Shown: positions 50,978 to 63,657, counted from the stretch's first letter. The stretch: 64,000 bases of DNA from Frankia sp. RB7 (GCA_030403585.1 JAUEPE010000020.1:45498-109497); one strand, 5' to 3'. The notes: generated from the letters alone by a model not told the origin. A program made the numbers and translations.

Positions 50978-51823
50978 ATGAGCAAGCTGAAAATCGCATT
51001 CCAGGGCGAACCTGGCGCCAATTCCCATATCGCCATTGTCGAGGCCTATCCCGACGCGGAGCCGATGCCCTGCGCCACCTTCGAGGACGCGCTGTCGGCG
51101 ATCACCTCGGGGGAAGCCGATCTCGGCATGATCCCGATCGAGAATTCGGTCGCCGGCCGCGTCGCCGACATCCATCATCTGTTGCCGGCTTCCGGCCTCT
51201 TCATCGTTGGCGAATGGTTTCTGCCGGTCCGGCATCAATTGATGGCGGTGAAAGGTACGAAGCTGTCCGAGATCAAGTCCGTCGAGAGCCATGTGCATGC
51301 GCTCGGCCAGTGCCGGCGCATCATCCGCAAGCTCGGCATCAAGGGCATCGTGCACGCCGACACCGCCGGCAGCGCCCGCGACATTTCCGAGCGCAAGGAC
51401 AAGACCGTCGGTGCGATCGCCTCGCGCCTGGCCGCGCAGATCTACGGCCTCGACATTCTCGCCGAGGACATCGAGGACGAGGCCCACAACACCACGCGCT
51501 TCGTCGTGCTGGCGCGCGAGCCGAAATGGGCGGCACAAGGTTCGGGCCCGCTGGTCACTACTTTTGTATTTCGGGTACGCAACCTCCCCGCCGCGCTCTA
51601 CAAGGCGCTCGGCGGCTTTGCCACCAACGGCGTCAACATGACCAAGCTAGAGAGCTATATGGTCGACGGCAATTTCTTCGCCACGCAGTTTTATGCTGAC
51701 GTCGACGGCCATCCCGAGGACAAGGGCCTCGCGTTCGCGATCGAGGAACTAAAGTTCTTCTCGCGCGAATTCCGTATCGTCGGCGTGTATCCCGGCCACC
51801 CGTTCCGCGCGACGATGGAGTAG
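50978..51823 (+). CDS. pheA: prephenate dehydratase
   Basis: The 281-residue enzyme makes phenylpyruvate in phenylalanine synthesis. The catalytic domain starts KIAFQGEPGANSHIA and holds PIENSVAGRV and the catalytic Thr in HNTTRFVVL. A C-terminal ACT domain follows, with the ligand-binding region KLESYMVDGNFFATQFYAD, giving feedback control by phenylalanine. No chorismate mutase domain is fused. Stop is 4 bases from the convergent LLM gene. Confidence 0.96.
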   Translation: MSKLKIAFQGEPGANSHIAIVEAYPDAEPMPCATFEDALSAITSGEADLGMIPIENSVAGRVADIHHLLPASGLFIVGEWFLPVRHQLMAVKGTKLSEIKSVESHVHALGQCRRIIRKLGIKGIVHADTAGSARDISERKDKTVGAIASRLAAQIYGLDILAEDIEDEAHNTTRFVVLAREPKWAAQGSGPLVTTFVFRVRNLPAALYKALGGFATNGVNMTKLESYMVDGNFFATQFYADVDGHPEDKGLAFAIEELKFFSREFRIVGVYPGHPFRATME

Positions 51824-51827
51824 CGGC

Positions 51828-52844
51828 TTACGCCGCCTGGTTCACCAACCCGAACGCATCCGCCAGCAGCGAATACGACTTCTTCCGCGCGTCGTGGTCG
51901 TACATGGCGGTGATCACCATCAGTTCGTCCGGCTTGCTGGCGTCGATCAGCGGCTGAAGCTTCTTCCGCACCGTCGCAGGGTTGCCGACGAACAGGCGCG
52001 AACGGTTGCGAACAATGGAGGTGCGCTCGGAATCCGTATAGGGATAGGCCAGCGCTTCCTCGACACTCGGCAGCGGCAGATATTGACCGCGGTCGCGGCG
52101 CAGCCGGTTGAGGTCGAAAGACGTGGCGAGCTTTTCGGCCTCCTCATCGGTATCGGCAGCGATAGCGGCGACCGCGAGGATCGCCTGCGGCCTTGCACTC
52201 CAGGCCGACGGCTGGAATCGGTTACGGTAATGCACCATCGCATCGATCGCGTCATGAGACGCGAAATGATGGGCGAAGGCGAAACCCATGCCGACTTGCG
52301 CGGCAAGCTCCGAGGAATAGTCGCTGGAGCCGAGCAGCCAGATCGGCGGCAGCTTCGTGTCGTCGGGCATCGCGACGACGTTGTGGTAGGGATGGCCTGC
52401 AGGGAATTCGCGGGTCTCCCACAGGATCAGTTCGTGTAGTCGCTCCAGAAAATCGTCGCCCTCGCGGCGGTCGAGCCGGCTGCGAAGTGCATAGGCCGTC
52501 GCGCCGTCAGTGCCGGGCGCGCGACCGAGGCCGAGGTCGATCCGGCCGGGAAACAATGCCTCCAGCATCTTGAAGCGCTCGGCCACCACCAGCGGCGCAT
52601 GGTTGGGCAGCATCACGCCGCCGGAACCGACCCGGATGTGTTTCGTCACCGCCGCGATCTGCCCGATCATCACGTCGGGCGCCGGGCTCGCGACAGAGGC
52701 GAGGTTGTGATGCTCGGCGAGCCAGTAGCGGACGTAGCCGAGCCCATCGACATGGCGCGCCAAGTCAATGCTGTTGCGCAGCGCCGCGGCGGGCTTGGTG
52801 CCTGATGTGACGACGGAGAGGTCGAGGACTGAAAGCGGGATCAT
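51828..52844 (-). CDS. LLM class flavin-dependent oxidoreductase
   Basis: The 338-residue luciferase-like TIM-barrel protein has the MsnO8-type start IPLSVLDLSVVTSGTKPAAALRNSIDLARHVDGLGYVRYWLAEHHN and the FMN region GSGGVMLPNHAPLVVAERFKMLEALFPGRIDLGLGRAPGTD. It would oxidise an unknown substrate with reduced FMN. No flavin reductase lies beside it. Confidence 0.9.
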   Translation of the reverse strand: MIPLSVLDLSVVTSGTKPAAALRNSIDLARHVDGLGYVRYWLAEHHNLASVASPAPDVMIGQIAAVTKHIRVGSGGVMLPNHAPLVVAERFKMLEALFPGRIDLGLGRAPGTDGATAYALRSRLDRREGDDFLERLHELILWETREFPAGHPYHNVVAMPDDTKLPPIWLLGSSDYSSELAAQVGMGFAFAHHFASHDAIDAMVHYRNRFQPSAWSARPQAILAVAAIAADTDEEAEKLATSFDLNRLRRDRGQYLPLPSVEEALAYPYTDSERTSIVRNRSRLFVGNPATVRKKLQPLIDASKPDELMVITAMYDHDARKKSYSLLADAFGLVNQAA

Positions 52845-53242
52845 GGCGCGCTAACGTAGTGGAGGGCCGTGCGGCGGCAATGGGCCATCAGCGCAGGTCT
52901 GGCGTGTGCGGACGCAGAGTTCGCAAAGGCGGCAAAGGCTCGACGTTGGGACGGCACAAACCACGTAACGCCAAATTCATTCTGCCCACTCAATAGAAAT
53001 CGACTATATCTGTCACCTTAGAACAAATATATATTTGATATAATTATAATATTTTATAGTTACGTCACTTCCCACCTTCCGTCTTTGCGTCGCAATATTC
53101 GATATCATCTGCTAAAAAGTGGGCCACTTCCCATCCCTGATGGGCTGTCGAGAAATCCGCCTTTGCCCTATCTTAGCGTCTCCCAAGCTAGACCCGACCG
53201 CCGCCGCCAGACCGCTGGCGAGCCCCTGGAGTGAGTGGTGCC
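52845..53242 (+). other. AT-rich upstream region of metF
   Basis: This 398-base stretch has no gene. Between about 53000 and 53060 it is strongly AT-rich (TATATATT, AATTATAATATTTTATAG) within a GC-rich chromosome. It should contain the promoters of metF and of the divergent LLM gene. It holds the palindrome at 53024-53037. No complete SAM or cobalamin riboswitch was seen. Confidence 0.6.
53024..53037. promoter_or_regulatory. 14-bp palindrome upstream of metF
   Basis: CAAATATATATTTG is a perfect palindrome in the AT-rich block, about 205 bases before the metF start. It could be a dimer-binding site, for example for a methionine-pathway regulator, or part of the LLM promoter. Palindromes are easy to find in AT-rich DNA, so confidence is low. 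Confidence 0.3.
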
Positions 53243-54169
53243 ATGACCGATTTGACGACGCCTGCCCACACTGACGGGCAAGACGGGCACCTCGCCACCA
53301 AGCGGCCTGCGATCTCCTTCGAGTTCTTTCCGCCCAAGACCGAAGATATGGAGCGGAATCTCTGGGACACCATCAACCGGCTGGCCCCGCTCGACCCGAA
53401 ATTCGTCTCGGTGACCTACGGCGCCGGCGGCTCGACCCGCGAACGCACCCACTCGACCATCTCCCGGATCCTCAACGAGACCGCGCTGCTGCCGGCCGCG
53501 CATCTGACTTGCGTCGGTGCCTCGCGCGGCGAGATCGACGAGATCGTCGACCGCTACCACGAGGTCGGCGTCCGCCACATCGTCGGCTTGCGCGGCGATC
53601 CCGTGGGCGGCATCGGGACACCCTATTCGAACCATCCCGATGGCTATCAGAGTTCGGACGCGCTCGTCGCGGGGATCAAGAAGCGGCATGCCGACATCGA
53701 AGTGTCCGTCTCGGCCTACCCCGAGAAGCATCCCGAAGCGCGCGACTTCGACGCCGATATCGATACGCTGAAGGCAAAAGTCGACGCCGGCGCGACGCGC
53801 GCGATTACCCAGGTGTTCTTCGATAACGACCTCTATTTCCGTTATCTCGACCGCGTCCGCGCCCGCGGCATCAACATTCCGATCGTGCCGGGCATCATGC
53901 CCATGCACAATTTCAAGCAGGCCCGCAATTTCGTCACCCGCGCCGGCACCACCGTGCCGGACTGGTTCGCCGCGAAATTCGATGGCCTCGATGACGATGC
54001 CGAGACCCGCAAGCTGGTGGCCGCAACCGTCGCGGCCGGCCAGGTGCAGAAGCTCGCCAAGAACGGCGTCGACACCTTCCATTTCTACACCATGAACCGC
54101 GCCGATCTCGTATTCGCGATCAGCCATTTGCTCGGCATCCGCGCCAAGAGCGCGCAGAAGGCGGCCTGA
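53243..54169 (+). CDS. metF: methylenetetrahydrofolate reductase
   Basis: The 308-residue flavoenzyme reduces 5,10-methylene-THF to 5-methyl-THF, the donor used by MetH. Family parts are ISFEFFPPKTEDM, VSVTYGAGGSTRERT and HLTCVGASRGEIDEI, then LRGDPVGG and IVPGIMPM. The ATG at 53243 was chosen over GTG 53231, which has no ribosome binding site. It precedes metH by 6 bases and they should be one operon. Confidence 0.97.
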   Translation: MTDLTTPAHTDGQDGHLATKRPAISFEFFPPKTEDMERNLWDTINRLAPLDPKFVSVTYGAGGSTRERTHSTISRILNETALLPAAHLTCVGASRGEIDEIVDRYHEVGVRHIVGLRGDPVGGIGTPYSNHPDGYQSSDALVAGIKKRHADIEVSVSAYPEKHPEARDFDADIDTLKAKVDAGATRAITQVFFDNDLYFRYLDRVRARGINIPIVPGIMPMHNFKQARNFVTRAGTTVPDWFAAKFDGLDDDAETRKLVAATVAAGQVQKLAKNGVDTFHFYTMNRADLVFAISHLLGIRAKSAQKAA

Positions 54170-54175
54170 CCCAAG

Positions 54176-58030
<3,855 letters not shown>

Positions 58031-58055
58031 GCCTCCCCGCGGTTAAAGGCGAAAA

Positions 58056-58084
58056 CAACCCCATGCACAGTAGGGATGGGGTTG
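58056..58084 (+). terminator. hairpin after metH
   Basis: CAACCCCAT and ATGGGGTTG form a 9-bp stem around an 11-base loop, 26 bases after the metH stop. There is no T-run, so termination would be weak or Rho-assisted. Confidence 0.4.
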
Positions 58085-58090
58085 AAAGGC

Positions 58091-58119
58091 TTGACGCTTT
58101 TTCGGTCTTACCGAAAATC
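58091..58119 (+). promoter_or_regulatory. candidate promoter with internal palindrome upstream of DUF3592 gene
   Basis: TTGACG (58091-58096) is a good -35; 17 bases later AAAATC is a poor -10. Between them lies the palindrome TTTTCGGTCTTACCGAAAA (58099-58117, 8-3-8). A site placed in a promoter spacer is typical of repressors or MerR-type activators. The arrangement is seen; the function is inference. Confidence 0.35.
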
Positions 58120-58236
58120 GCTTGCTCCGTCGGGCAAAACACCTGTATCAAGGCAGGATCGGCCACCGCGCCTATCGAACGCAACGCGCGCTCGCCGCGA
58201 CCAATGACGATCGTCGTCGGGGGAGCAGGAAATCAA

Positions 58237-59244
58237 ATGCTGGATGCCCATCAGTTGATGTGGACGCAGATTGCCGCCGGAATCTCGGTTCTGCTGTTTG
58301 GGTTGATGCTGTTCAATCTGGTCCGCATGTGGGGCCGGATGCAGGCCGCGCGGAGCTGGGACAAGGTCGAGGGCATCATCACAGTGTCCCAGGTCGATCA
58401 GCCGGCGACGCACACCTCGGACGACCAGAACGACGCCAAGCCCATCATCCGCTATCGCTATCAGGCCGGCGGCCAGGAGCTGGAGAGCGATAAGGTTTTC
58501 GTCGGCGGCGCCGCCATGACGACGAGGGTGCTCGCCGCAAAACTGACCGGACGCTATCCGGTCGGCGCGCATGTCGACGTCCATGTCGATCCAAGGCAGC
58601 CGACCGAGGCGCTGCTCGAACCGGCCGCTGCACAGAACGTCGCGGCGCTGGTGGCGTTCACGGTCGTATTCGGCGTCATCGCCGCCACACTCGCCGCACA
58701 TGCGCTCGCGGGCCATGTGCTCTACACCAATAACCACGTTCCGCTGTTCGCGTTCGCGCTGCCGATCATCGTGCTGCTGGGCGGCGTGTTCTGCATCATC
58801 GAATATGTCCGAACGCACCGGTTGGCGAGTGCCAGCCTGCGCTGGCCGACCGCAACCGGCGGGATTACCCATTCCGAGGTGATCGAGGAGAACATCGAGG
58901 AGAAGACCGATCACGACAACAAACCGGCGACTTCAAAGCTTGTCCACCGCTATCAGGTCGACCTCCGCTACGCCTACAAGGTCGGCAAGCGCGACTACAC
59001 CGGCACCGAGGTCAATTGGGGTGGCACCATGATATCCGGGTTGCGCGAGGTCGTAGAAAAAGACGCGGCGAAGTATCGCCCCGGCCAGCACGTCAAGGTC
59101 TATTACGATCCGGACAGGCCGTCGCACTCCGTGCTCGAGCCCGCCAGCCGGGACGGCGCGCTGGGGCCGTTGATCGGCGCTGCTGTTTGCGCGGTCGTCG
59201 GAGGACTTTTTCTGACGATCCTGATCAAGATCGGCTTTGCGTAA
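58237..59244 (+). CDS. DUF3592 domain membrane protein
   Basis: The 335-residue protein has a helix near 8-28, a DUF3592-like beta region (about 40-125: VEGIITVSQVDQ...IRYRYQAGG...VDVHVDPRQPTEALLE), two helices (about 130-200), a second copy of the same beta region (about 210-310, with YDPDRPSHSVLEP) and a final helix. The two halves look like an internal duplication. Start ATG 58237 has AGGA six bases upstream; ATG 58204 is in frame but lacks one. A frame starting inside metH was rejected. Function unknown. Confidence 0.85.
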   Translation: MLDAHQLMWTQIAAGISVLLFGLMLFNLVRMWGRMQAARSWDKVEGIITVSQVDQPATHTSDDQNDAKPIIRYRYQAGGQELESDKVFVGGAAMTTRVLAAKLTGRYPVGAHVDVHVDPRQPTEALLEPAAAQNVAALVAFTVVFGVIAATLAAHALAGHVLYTNNHVPLFAFALPIIVLLGGVFCIIEYVRTHRLASASLRWPTATGGITHSEVIEENIEEKTDHDNKPATSKLVHRYQVDLRYAYKVGKRDYTGTEVNWGGTMISGLREVVEKDAAKYRPGQHVKVYYDPDRPSHSVLEPASRDGALGPLIGAAVCAVVGGLFLTILIKIGFA

Positions 59245-59265
59245 CGGGTAGCGGCGCTTGATGCC

Positions 59266-59895
59266 TCACCCCTTCGGCGGCGCCAGCGGCTGCACAATCT
59301 CGTTGAACGGCGCCAGCGCCTCGCAACGTTCGGCGTGGGCGGCGAGCGCCGGATAGCGCGCCGTGTCGAACAATTGCGGGTGCGCCTCGCGGGTGAAGCG
59401 GACGACGCAGGCAACCGCGACATCGGCGTGGCCGATGCGATCACCCAGCCAGTACGGCGTCGTCACCTTCGTGCGCTCGGCCTCCAGCACGGCGAGCACG
59501 TCGCCGATCTGCGCCTGGCATCGTTCGACCCATAGCGCGAGCTGCTCCTTCCGCAGCACGCGCTCATAGAGCAGGCTGACCGCCTTGTCGCCGAGGCCGG
59601 TGGCGAGCGCGCAGATGCGCAAATGCCGACGACGCTCGACGCCGCTTCGCGGCAGCATCGCCCTCTCGGGGCCGACGAACTCGTCGAGATAGTCCAGGAT
59701 GATCGTGCTCTCGATCAGTGCCTCGCCGTCATCGAGCACCAACGTCGGCACCCGGCGCAAGGGATTATACGGCGCTATTCTGTCGGCATCGCCGAAGGTC
59801 GACCACGGTCTGTGCTCGAAAGCGAGCCCGTAAAGCCGCAGCGCAATCGCGACGCGGCGGACGAAGGGGGAATCATATTGGCCGATCAGGAACAT
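59266..59895 (-). CDS. glutathione S-transferase family protein
   Basis: The 209-residue protein has an N-terminal thioredoxin-like GST domain (FLIGQYDSPFVRRVAIAL, then NPLRRVPTLVLDDGEALIESTIILDYLDE, with the cis-Pro in RVPTL and the glutathione-contact Glu-Ser) and the helical C-domain. The active Ser is likely in YDSPF. Substrate unknown. ATG 59895 was chosen because it opens the thioredoxin fold; upstream residues are not related. It converges on the DUF3592 gene. Confidence 0.92.
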   Translation of the reverse strand: MFLIGQYDSPFVRRVAIALRLYGLAFEHRPWSTFGDADRIAPYNPLRRVPTLVLDDGEALIESTIILDYLDEFVGPERAMLPRSGVERRRHLRICALATGLGDKAVSLLYERVLRKEQLALWVERCQAQIGDVLAVLEAERTKVTTPYWLGDRIGHADVAVACVVRFTREAHPQLFDTARYPALAAHAERCEALAPFNEIVQPLAPPKG

Positions 59896-60050
59896 GGTTC
59901 TCACTCTTCTCTGGCGTTGGACAAGGCAGGGCCGATCAGTTTCCACGATGACATCGCAGCCGCGCAAGGAAAATCCTGGACATGGAGCATTGCGCCGGAT
60001 GCAACGGCGGCGGGACAGCGCCTCCCGAATGCGCTATCAAGGACGGCATC

Positions 60051-60998
60051 ATGACAGCGACATCAGACATCAATCGGGACCGGATCGCGGCGACCGAAGC
60101 CGTCATCCGTCCGCACATCAGGCGCACGCCGCTGATCCAGGCAGATCTCGCCGATTTCGGCCTGCCGGCGGCGCCCGTCATCTTCAAGCTCGAAATGCTG
60201 CAGCATTCCGGATCGTTCAAGGTGCGCGGCGCCTTTGCCAATCTGCTGCTGCGGCAGGTGCCGCAAGCCGGAATCGTCGCGGCATCCGGCGGCAATCACG
60301 GCGCGGCGGTGGCCTATGCGGCGCAACGCCTCGGCATTCCCGCCACCATCTTCGTGCCCGACATCACCTCGCCGGCCAAGGCCGAACGTATCAAGGGCTA
60401 TGGCGCAAAACTCGTGATCGCGGGCAACCGCTACGCCGATGCGCTCGCCGCGAGCGAAGCGCATCTCGCGCAGACCGGCGCGATGGCCGTTCACGCCTAC
60501 GACCAGACCGAGACCCTGCTCGGCCAGGGCAGCGTCGGCCTAGAGCTGGAGCAGGACGCGCCCGGCATCGATACGCTGCTGGTGGCGGTTGGCGGCGGCG
60601 GACTGATCGGCGGTATCGCCGCGTGGTACGAAGGCCGGACGCGCATCGTTGCGATCGAGCCGGAGCAGTCGCCAACCCTGCACGCCGCATTCGCAGCGGG
60701 AGCGCCGGTCGACGCGCCGGCCGGCGGCCTCGCCGCCGACAGTCTTGCACCGCGGCGCGTCGGAGAGCTGATGTTTCCGATCGCGCGCGCCCATGTCGAG
60801 CGCGTCGTGCTGGTCAGCGATGACGCGATCCGGCAGGCGCAGGCAGCGCTGTGGTCGAGCCTGCGCCTCGTCGCCGAGCCCGGCGGCGCGGCCGCGTTTG
60901 CCGCGCTGCTGTCCGGCCGCTATCGTCCATCGCCGGGCGAGCGTATCGCGGTCCTCGTTTGCGGTGCCAATACTACAGCGGTGAACTTCGACAGCTAG
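60051..60998 (+). CDS. PLP-dependent threonine/serine dehydratase
   Basis: The 315-residue fold-type II enzyme has the PLP Lys57 in SGSFKVRGA, the SGGNHG substrate loop, the phosphate-binding GGGG loop (VAVGGGGLIGG) and EPGGAAAFAAL. There is no C-terminal regulatory domain, so it is a catabolic-type dehydratase or a serine racemase-like enzyme. The true substrate could be threonine, serine or hydroxy-aspartate. ATG 60051 starts the conserved region. The next gene begins 15 bases later. Confidence 0.92.
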   Translation: MTATSDINRDRIAATEAVIRPHIRRTPLIQADLADFGLPAAPVIFKLEMLQHSGSFKVRGAFANLLLRQVPQAGIVAASGGNHGAAVAYAAQRLGIPATIFVPDITSPAKAERIKGYGAKLVIAGNRYADALAASEAHLAQTGAMAVHAYDQTETLLGQGSVGLELEQDAPGIDTLLVAVGGGGLIGGIAAWYEGRTRIVAIEPEQSPTLHAAFAAGAPVDAPAGGLAADSLAPRRVGELMFPIARAHVERVVLVSDDAIRQAQAALWSSLRLVAEPGGAAAFAALLSGRYRPSPGERIAVLVCGANTTAVNFDS

Positions 60999-61013
60999 CT
61001 TGAGGAGAAGTGC

Positions 61014-61436
61014 ATGATCGGGTCGCGCGCAGTCACGCTGATGTCCGTCCTGCTTGTATCGATCGCCACCAGCGTCGACGCGCAGGATCGTCTGATCGGA
61101 TTTCAGACTCCGTCGAAAAACATCGGCTGTCAGTTCTTTGCCGATAACGGTCAGGGCATGCTCCGTTGCGACATCATGAACATGGAGACGCGCCCGCGTC
61201 GGCCCGCCGATTGCGAGCTCGAATGGGGCAACGCCTTCGAGATGAGCGCAAAGGGCAGCGCGGGCCGCATCTGCGCCGGCGACACCATCATGGATCCGTC
61301 GCTGCCCGTGCTCGCCTATGGCGAGGTGTGGCAGCGCGCGGGATTCACCTGCCGGTCGGACCAGACGGGACTGACGTGCTTCAACGCGATGCAGCGCGGG
61401 TTCTCATTGGCGCGGGCGGAGCAGAAGGTATTTTGA
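61014..61436 (+). CDS. small secreted Cys-rich protein, DUF6636-like
   Basis: The 140-residue protein has a signal peptide (AVTLMSVLLVSIATSVDA, about 6-23) and six Cys in the mature part (NIGCQFF, LRCDIM, DCELEW, GRICAGD, FTCRSD, LTCFNA), enough for three disulfides. The start FQTPSKNIGCQF resembles DUF6636 proteins, whose role is unknown. It follows the dehydratase by 15 bases, so is probably co-transcribed; the link to its periplasmic role is unclear. Confidence 0.75.
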   Translation: MIGSRAVTLMSVLLVSIATSVDAQDRLIGFQTPSKNIGCQFFADNGQGMLRCDIMNMETRPRRPADCELEWGNAFEMSAKGSAGRICAGDTIMDPSLPVLAYGEVWQRAGFTCRSDQTGLTCFNAMQRGFSLARAEQKVF

Positions 61437-61512
61437 GTTTACAGATCGTTCGAACTCCGACGCCGTCTCGCGTTGATTTACTAGTTTGAAAAGTAACGGC
61501 GGCGCTCACTCT

Positions 61513-61602
61513 CCGTCATTGCGAGCGAAGCGAAGCAATCCAGAAATGCATCCGCGGAGGCGCCCTGGATTGCTTCGCTGCGCGCTGCGCTCGCAATGAC
61601 GG
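61513..61602. repeat. palindromic intergenic repeat, copy 1
   Basis: The element begins CCGTCATTGCGAGCGAAGCG and ends GCGCTCGCAATGACGG; its arms, including CAATCCAG and CTGGATTG inside, pair over most of 90 bases. Copies of this CGTCATTGCGAG element are frequent between genes in this bacterial group. The 304-base gap from 61437 to 61740 otherwise has no gene, only the likely promoter of the barrel gene. Confidence 0.85.
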
Positions 61603-61740
61603 TGTGGAGGTAGTGTAGCCCAGATTCGACACAGAGGCTTTGCGGCAACAGCCGCACGTATTCGCGCAGCGCCCACCTCAACTCCACCTTGCCGAACAGA
61701 TTGTCGCATGGTTCCATCCGCAGAACCTTGGGGAAGGCAA

Positions 61741-62892
61741 ATGACTCGGCGGATGGGGGCGGCAGCGGCTGGCGTGGCATTCGCGGCGATCTCGCTGGGT
61801 GGCGGCGCGCTTGCCGCCGATCTGCCGGTGAAGGCGCCGCAGAAGACCGTCGATTTCAATCCGTTCTGGGCCGAGGCCGACTATCTTGCCTGGGGCGTGA
61901 GCGGCGACAAGCTGCCGGCGCTGGTGACCACGGCGCCTGTCGGTACGCCCCTGGCCCTGGCTGGCGTGTTGGGGCAACCGACCACGACGGTGCTGTTCGG
62001 CAATTCCAGCGTCAACAAGGACTGGCGCTCGGGTGGACGGATCACCGCCGGCTACTGGTTCGACCCGCAGCGCAGCCGTGGCATCGAGGCATCGTTCTTC
62101 GGGTTGGAGAATATCGGGACCGGCTTTGCGGCCGATACCGGCACTTATCCGATTCTGATGCGGCCGTTCCTGAACGTCGCGACCGGCGCCCAGGACGCGC
62201 TGATCGCCGGCTTCCCAGGTGTTGCCACCGGCAGCGTCAATGCCAATGAGACCTCGCGCCTGCTCGGCGCCGGCGCGCTGTATCGGCAGGATCTCGGCGT
62301 GTGGGGCAACAGCCGCGTCAGCGCGCTGATCGGCTATCGCTATCTGCGTTCGTCCGACACGCTGTGGATCACCGACACCGCAAGCAGTATCGCCTTCGGT
62401 ACGTTCATCCCCACCGACAATTTCAAGGCCGCGAGCAATTTCCACGGCCTTGATCTCGGCCTGACCGGCGAATGGCGGAGCGGGCCATGGTCGCTGGAAT
62501 GGCGCGGCAAGGTCGCGCTCGGCGCCAATCTCAACACCGCCGATATCTCGGGCTCGACGACGACCATCTTTGGCGGTACCACCACGACCACCGCGGGCGG
62601 CTTCCTATCCGCGCCCAGCAATATCGGCCATTTCGAGCAGACCCGCTTTGCCGCCGTGCCGGAGATCTCGCTGAAGGCGGGCTATCAGGTCGCGCCGGGC
62701 TGGCGGCTGATCGCCGGCTATGACGTGCTGTACTGGACCGGCGTGCAGCGCGCCGGCGGGCTGATCGACACCGGCGTCAATCCGACCCTGGTGCCGGGCC
62801 CCGGCGTCGGGCCGGTCCGGCCGCTGCCGGTGTTCAACACGACGAATCTGCTCGCGCAGGGATTCAGTTTTGGGGTGCGGTATAATTATTGA
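61741..62892 (+). CDS. outer membrane beta-barrel protein, BBP7-like
   Basis: The 383-residue product has a signal peptide (AAAAGVAFAAISLGGGALA-A) and then alternating beta strands ending in the C-terminal Tyr-Asn-Tyr, the pattern of an outer membrane barrel. It resembles BBP7-type barrel proteins (FWAEADYLAWGVSGDKLPALVTT, RITAGYWFDPQRSRGIEASFFGLE). The function is unknown: porin, adhesin or receptor are possible. ATG 61741 with GGGGAAGG just upstream is the start; an earlier frame start at 61708 lacks one. Both flanks carry palindromic repeats. Confidence 0.88.
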   Translation: MTRRMGAAAAGVAFAAISLGGGALAADLPVKAPQKTVDFNPFWAEADYLAWGVSGDKLPALVTTAPVGTPLALAGVLGQPTTTVLFGNSSVNKDWRSGGRITAGYWFDPQRSRGIEASFFGLENIGTGFAADTGTYPILMRPFLNVATGAQDALIAGFPGVATGSVNANETSRLLGAGALYRQDLGVWGNSRVSALIGYRYLRSSDTLWITDTASSIAFGTFIPTDNFKAASNFHGLDLGLTGEWRSGPWSLEWRGKVALGANLNTADISGSTTTIFGGTTTTTAGGFLSAPSNIGHFEQTRFAAVPEISLKAGYQVAPGWRLIAGYDVLYWTGVQRAGGLIDTGVNPTLVPGPGVGPVRPLPVFNTTNLLAQGFSFGVRYNY

Positions 62893-62920
62893 GTGTGGGG
62901 GCGCTGGCGATCGCCACGCT

Positions 62921-63045
62921 CCGTCATTGCGAGCTACCGGGTCCGCGCGAAGCGCGGCCCGATGACGGGCTCCGCGATGCAATCCAGACTGTCTCGGCGG
63001 CGACAGTCTGGATTGCTTCGTCGCAAGAGCTCCTCGCAATGACGG
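62921..63045. repeat. palindromic intergenic repeat, copy 2
   Basis: The ends CCGTCATTGCGAG and CTCGCAATGACGG match copy 1. The centre has a perfect 15-bp stem, GCAATCCAGACTGTC (62979-62993) with its complement at 63002-63016, around 8 bases. Its inner part differs from copy 1, so copies vary in the middle. Confidence 0.85.
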
Positions 63046-63063
63046 CGGGGAGGCAGCTGCGAA

Positions 63064-63657
63064 CTACTCGATGATCGGGACGTGCGTCGCCGCATCACGT
63101 GGCGCCGTGCCGTCGAGGCGCGGATCATCGGCGATCTCGATCTGGCGTCGGAATGGGACGAATCCTGAGCGCTGATAGAACGCGACGGCTGACGGGTGAT
63201 CGAAGGTGCAGGTGTGCACCCAGACGCGGCGCACGTCGTGTGACCAAGCGCGCTCCTGTGCGCGGTTCATCAGAAAGCGGGCGGCGCCGGTGCCGATCAG
63301 GCTGGCGGTGACGCCGAAATAGACCAGCTCGCACTGGCCGGGTTCGCGGAAATCCAGCTCCAGCAGGCCTTCGTCGCGGCCGTCCACGACGAGCGCGTCA
63401 ATTTCGATGCGCGTGTCGTGGATGATCTCGGCGAGCTCAGTGTCGTTCATGCGCAGCCGCGAGAACCACAGCCACTCCTCGCCGACGCGGCGGTGGAGAT
63501 CGCGGTACCAGTCGAGCGGGGGTGTGTCGGACTTGCGGAGGATCCAGCTGCCTGGCGGATCATCGCGGCGCGCGGGACGCGCCGTCATCTCCAGATGGGT
63601 GACGACAGCGGCGATCTTGCCGGCGGGGATGTCGGAATAGCCGTTGGGGAGGATCAT
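63064..63657 (-). CDS. GNAT family N-acetyltransferase
   Basis: The 197-residue protein has the GNAT core in its C-half: ELVYFGVTASLIGTGAARFLMNRAQERAW (acetyl-CoA loop, near 110-138) and TCTFDHPSAVAFYQRSGFVP (motif B, near 149-168). The N-half is longer than in simple GNATs. Substrate unknown. It is alone, facing the barrel gene, with a repeat in its downstream gap. Confidence 0.88.
   Translation of the reverse strand: MILPNGYSDIPAGKIAAVVTHLEMTARPARRDDPPGSWILRKSDTPPLDWYRDLHRRVGEEWLWFSRLRMNDTELAEIIHDTRIEIDALVVDGRDEGLLELDFREPGQCELVYFGVTASLIGTGAARFLMNRAQERAWSHDVRRVWVHTCTFDHPSAVAFYQRSGFVPFRRQIEIADDPRLDGTAPRDAATHVPIIE

Noticed and set aside
49916..51538. 540-residue minus-strand frame opposite kdsB and pheA
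   Set aside because: It is antisense to two well-identified genes and has no recognisable motif.
53085..53130. possible SAM-II riboswitch upstream of metF
   Set aside because: GCTAAAAAG resembles the 3' core of SAM-II, but the ATTTAACC segment and the flanking P1 stem are missing.
61437..61740. CRISPR-like array in the repeat-rich gap
   Set aside because: There is a single palindromic element, with no regularly spaced repeats or spacers.
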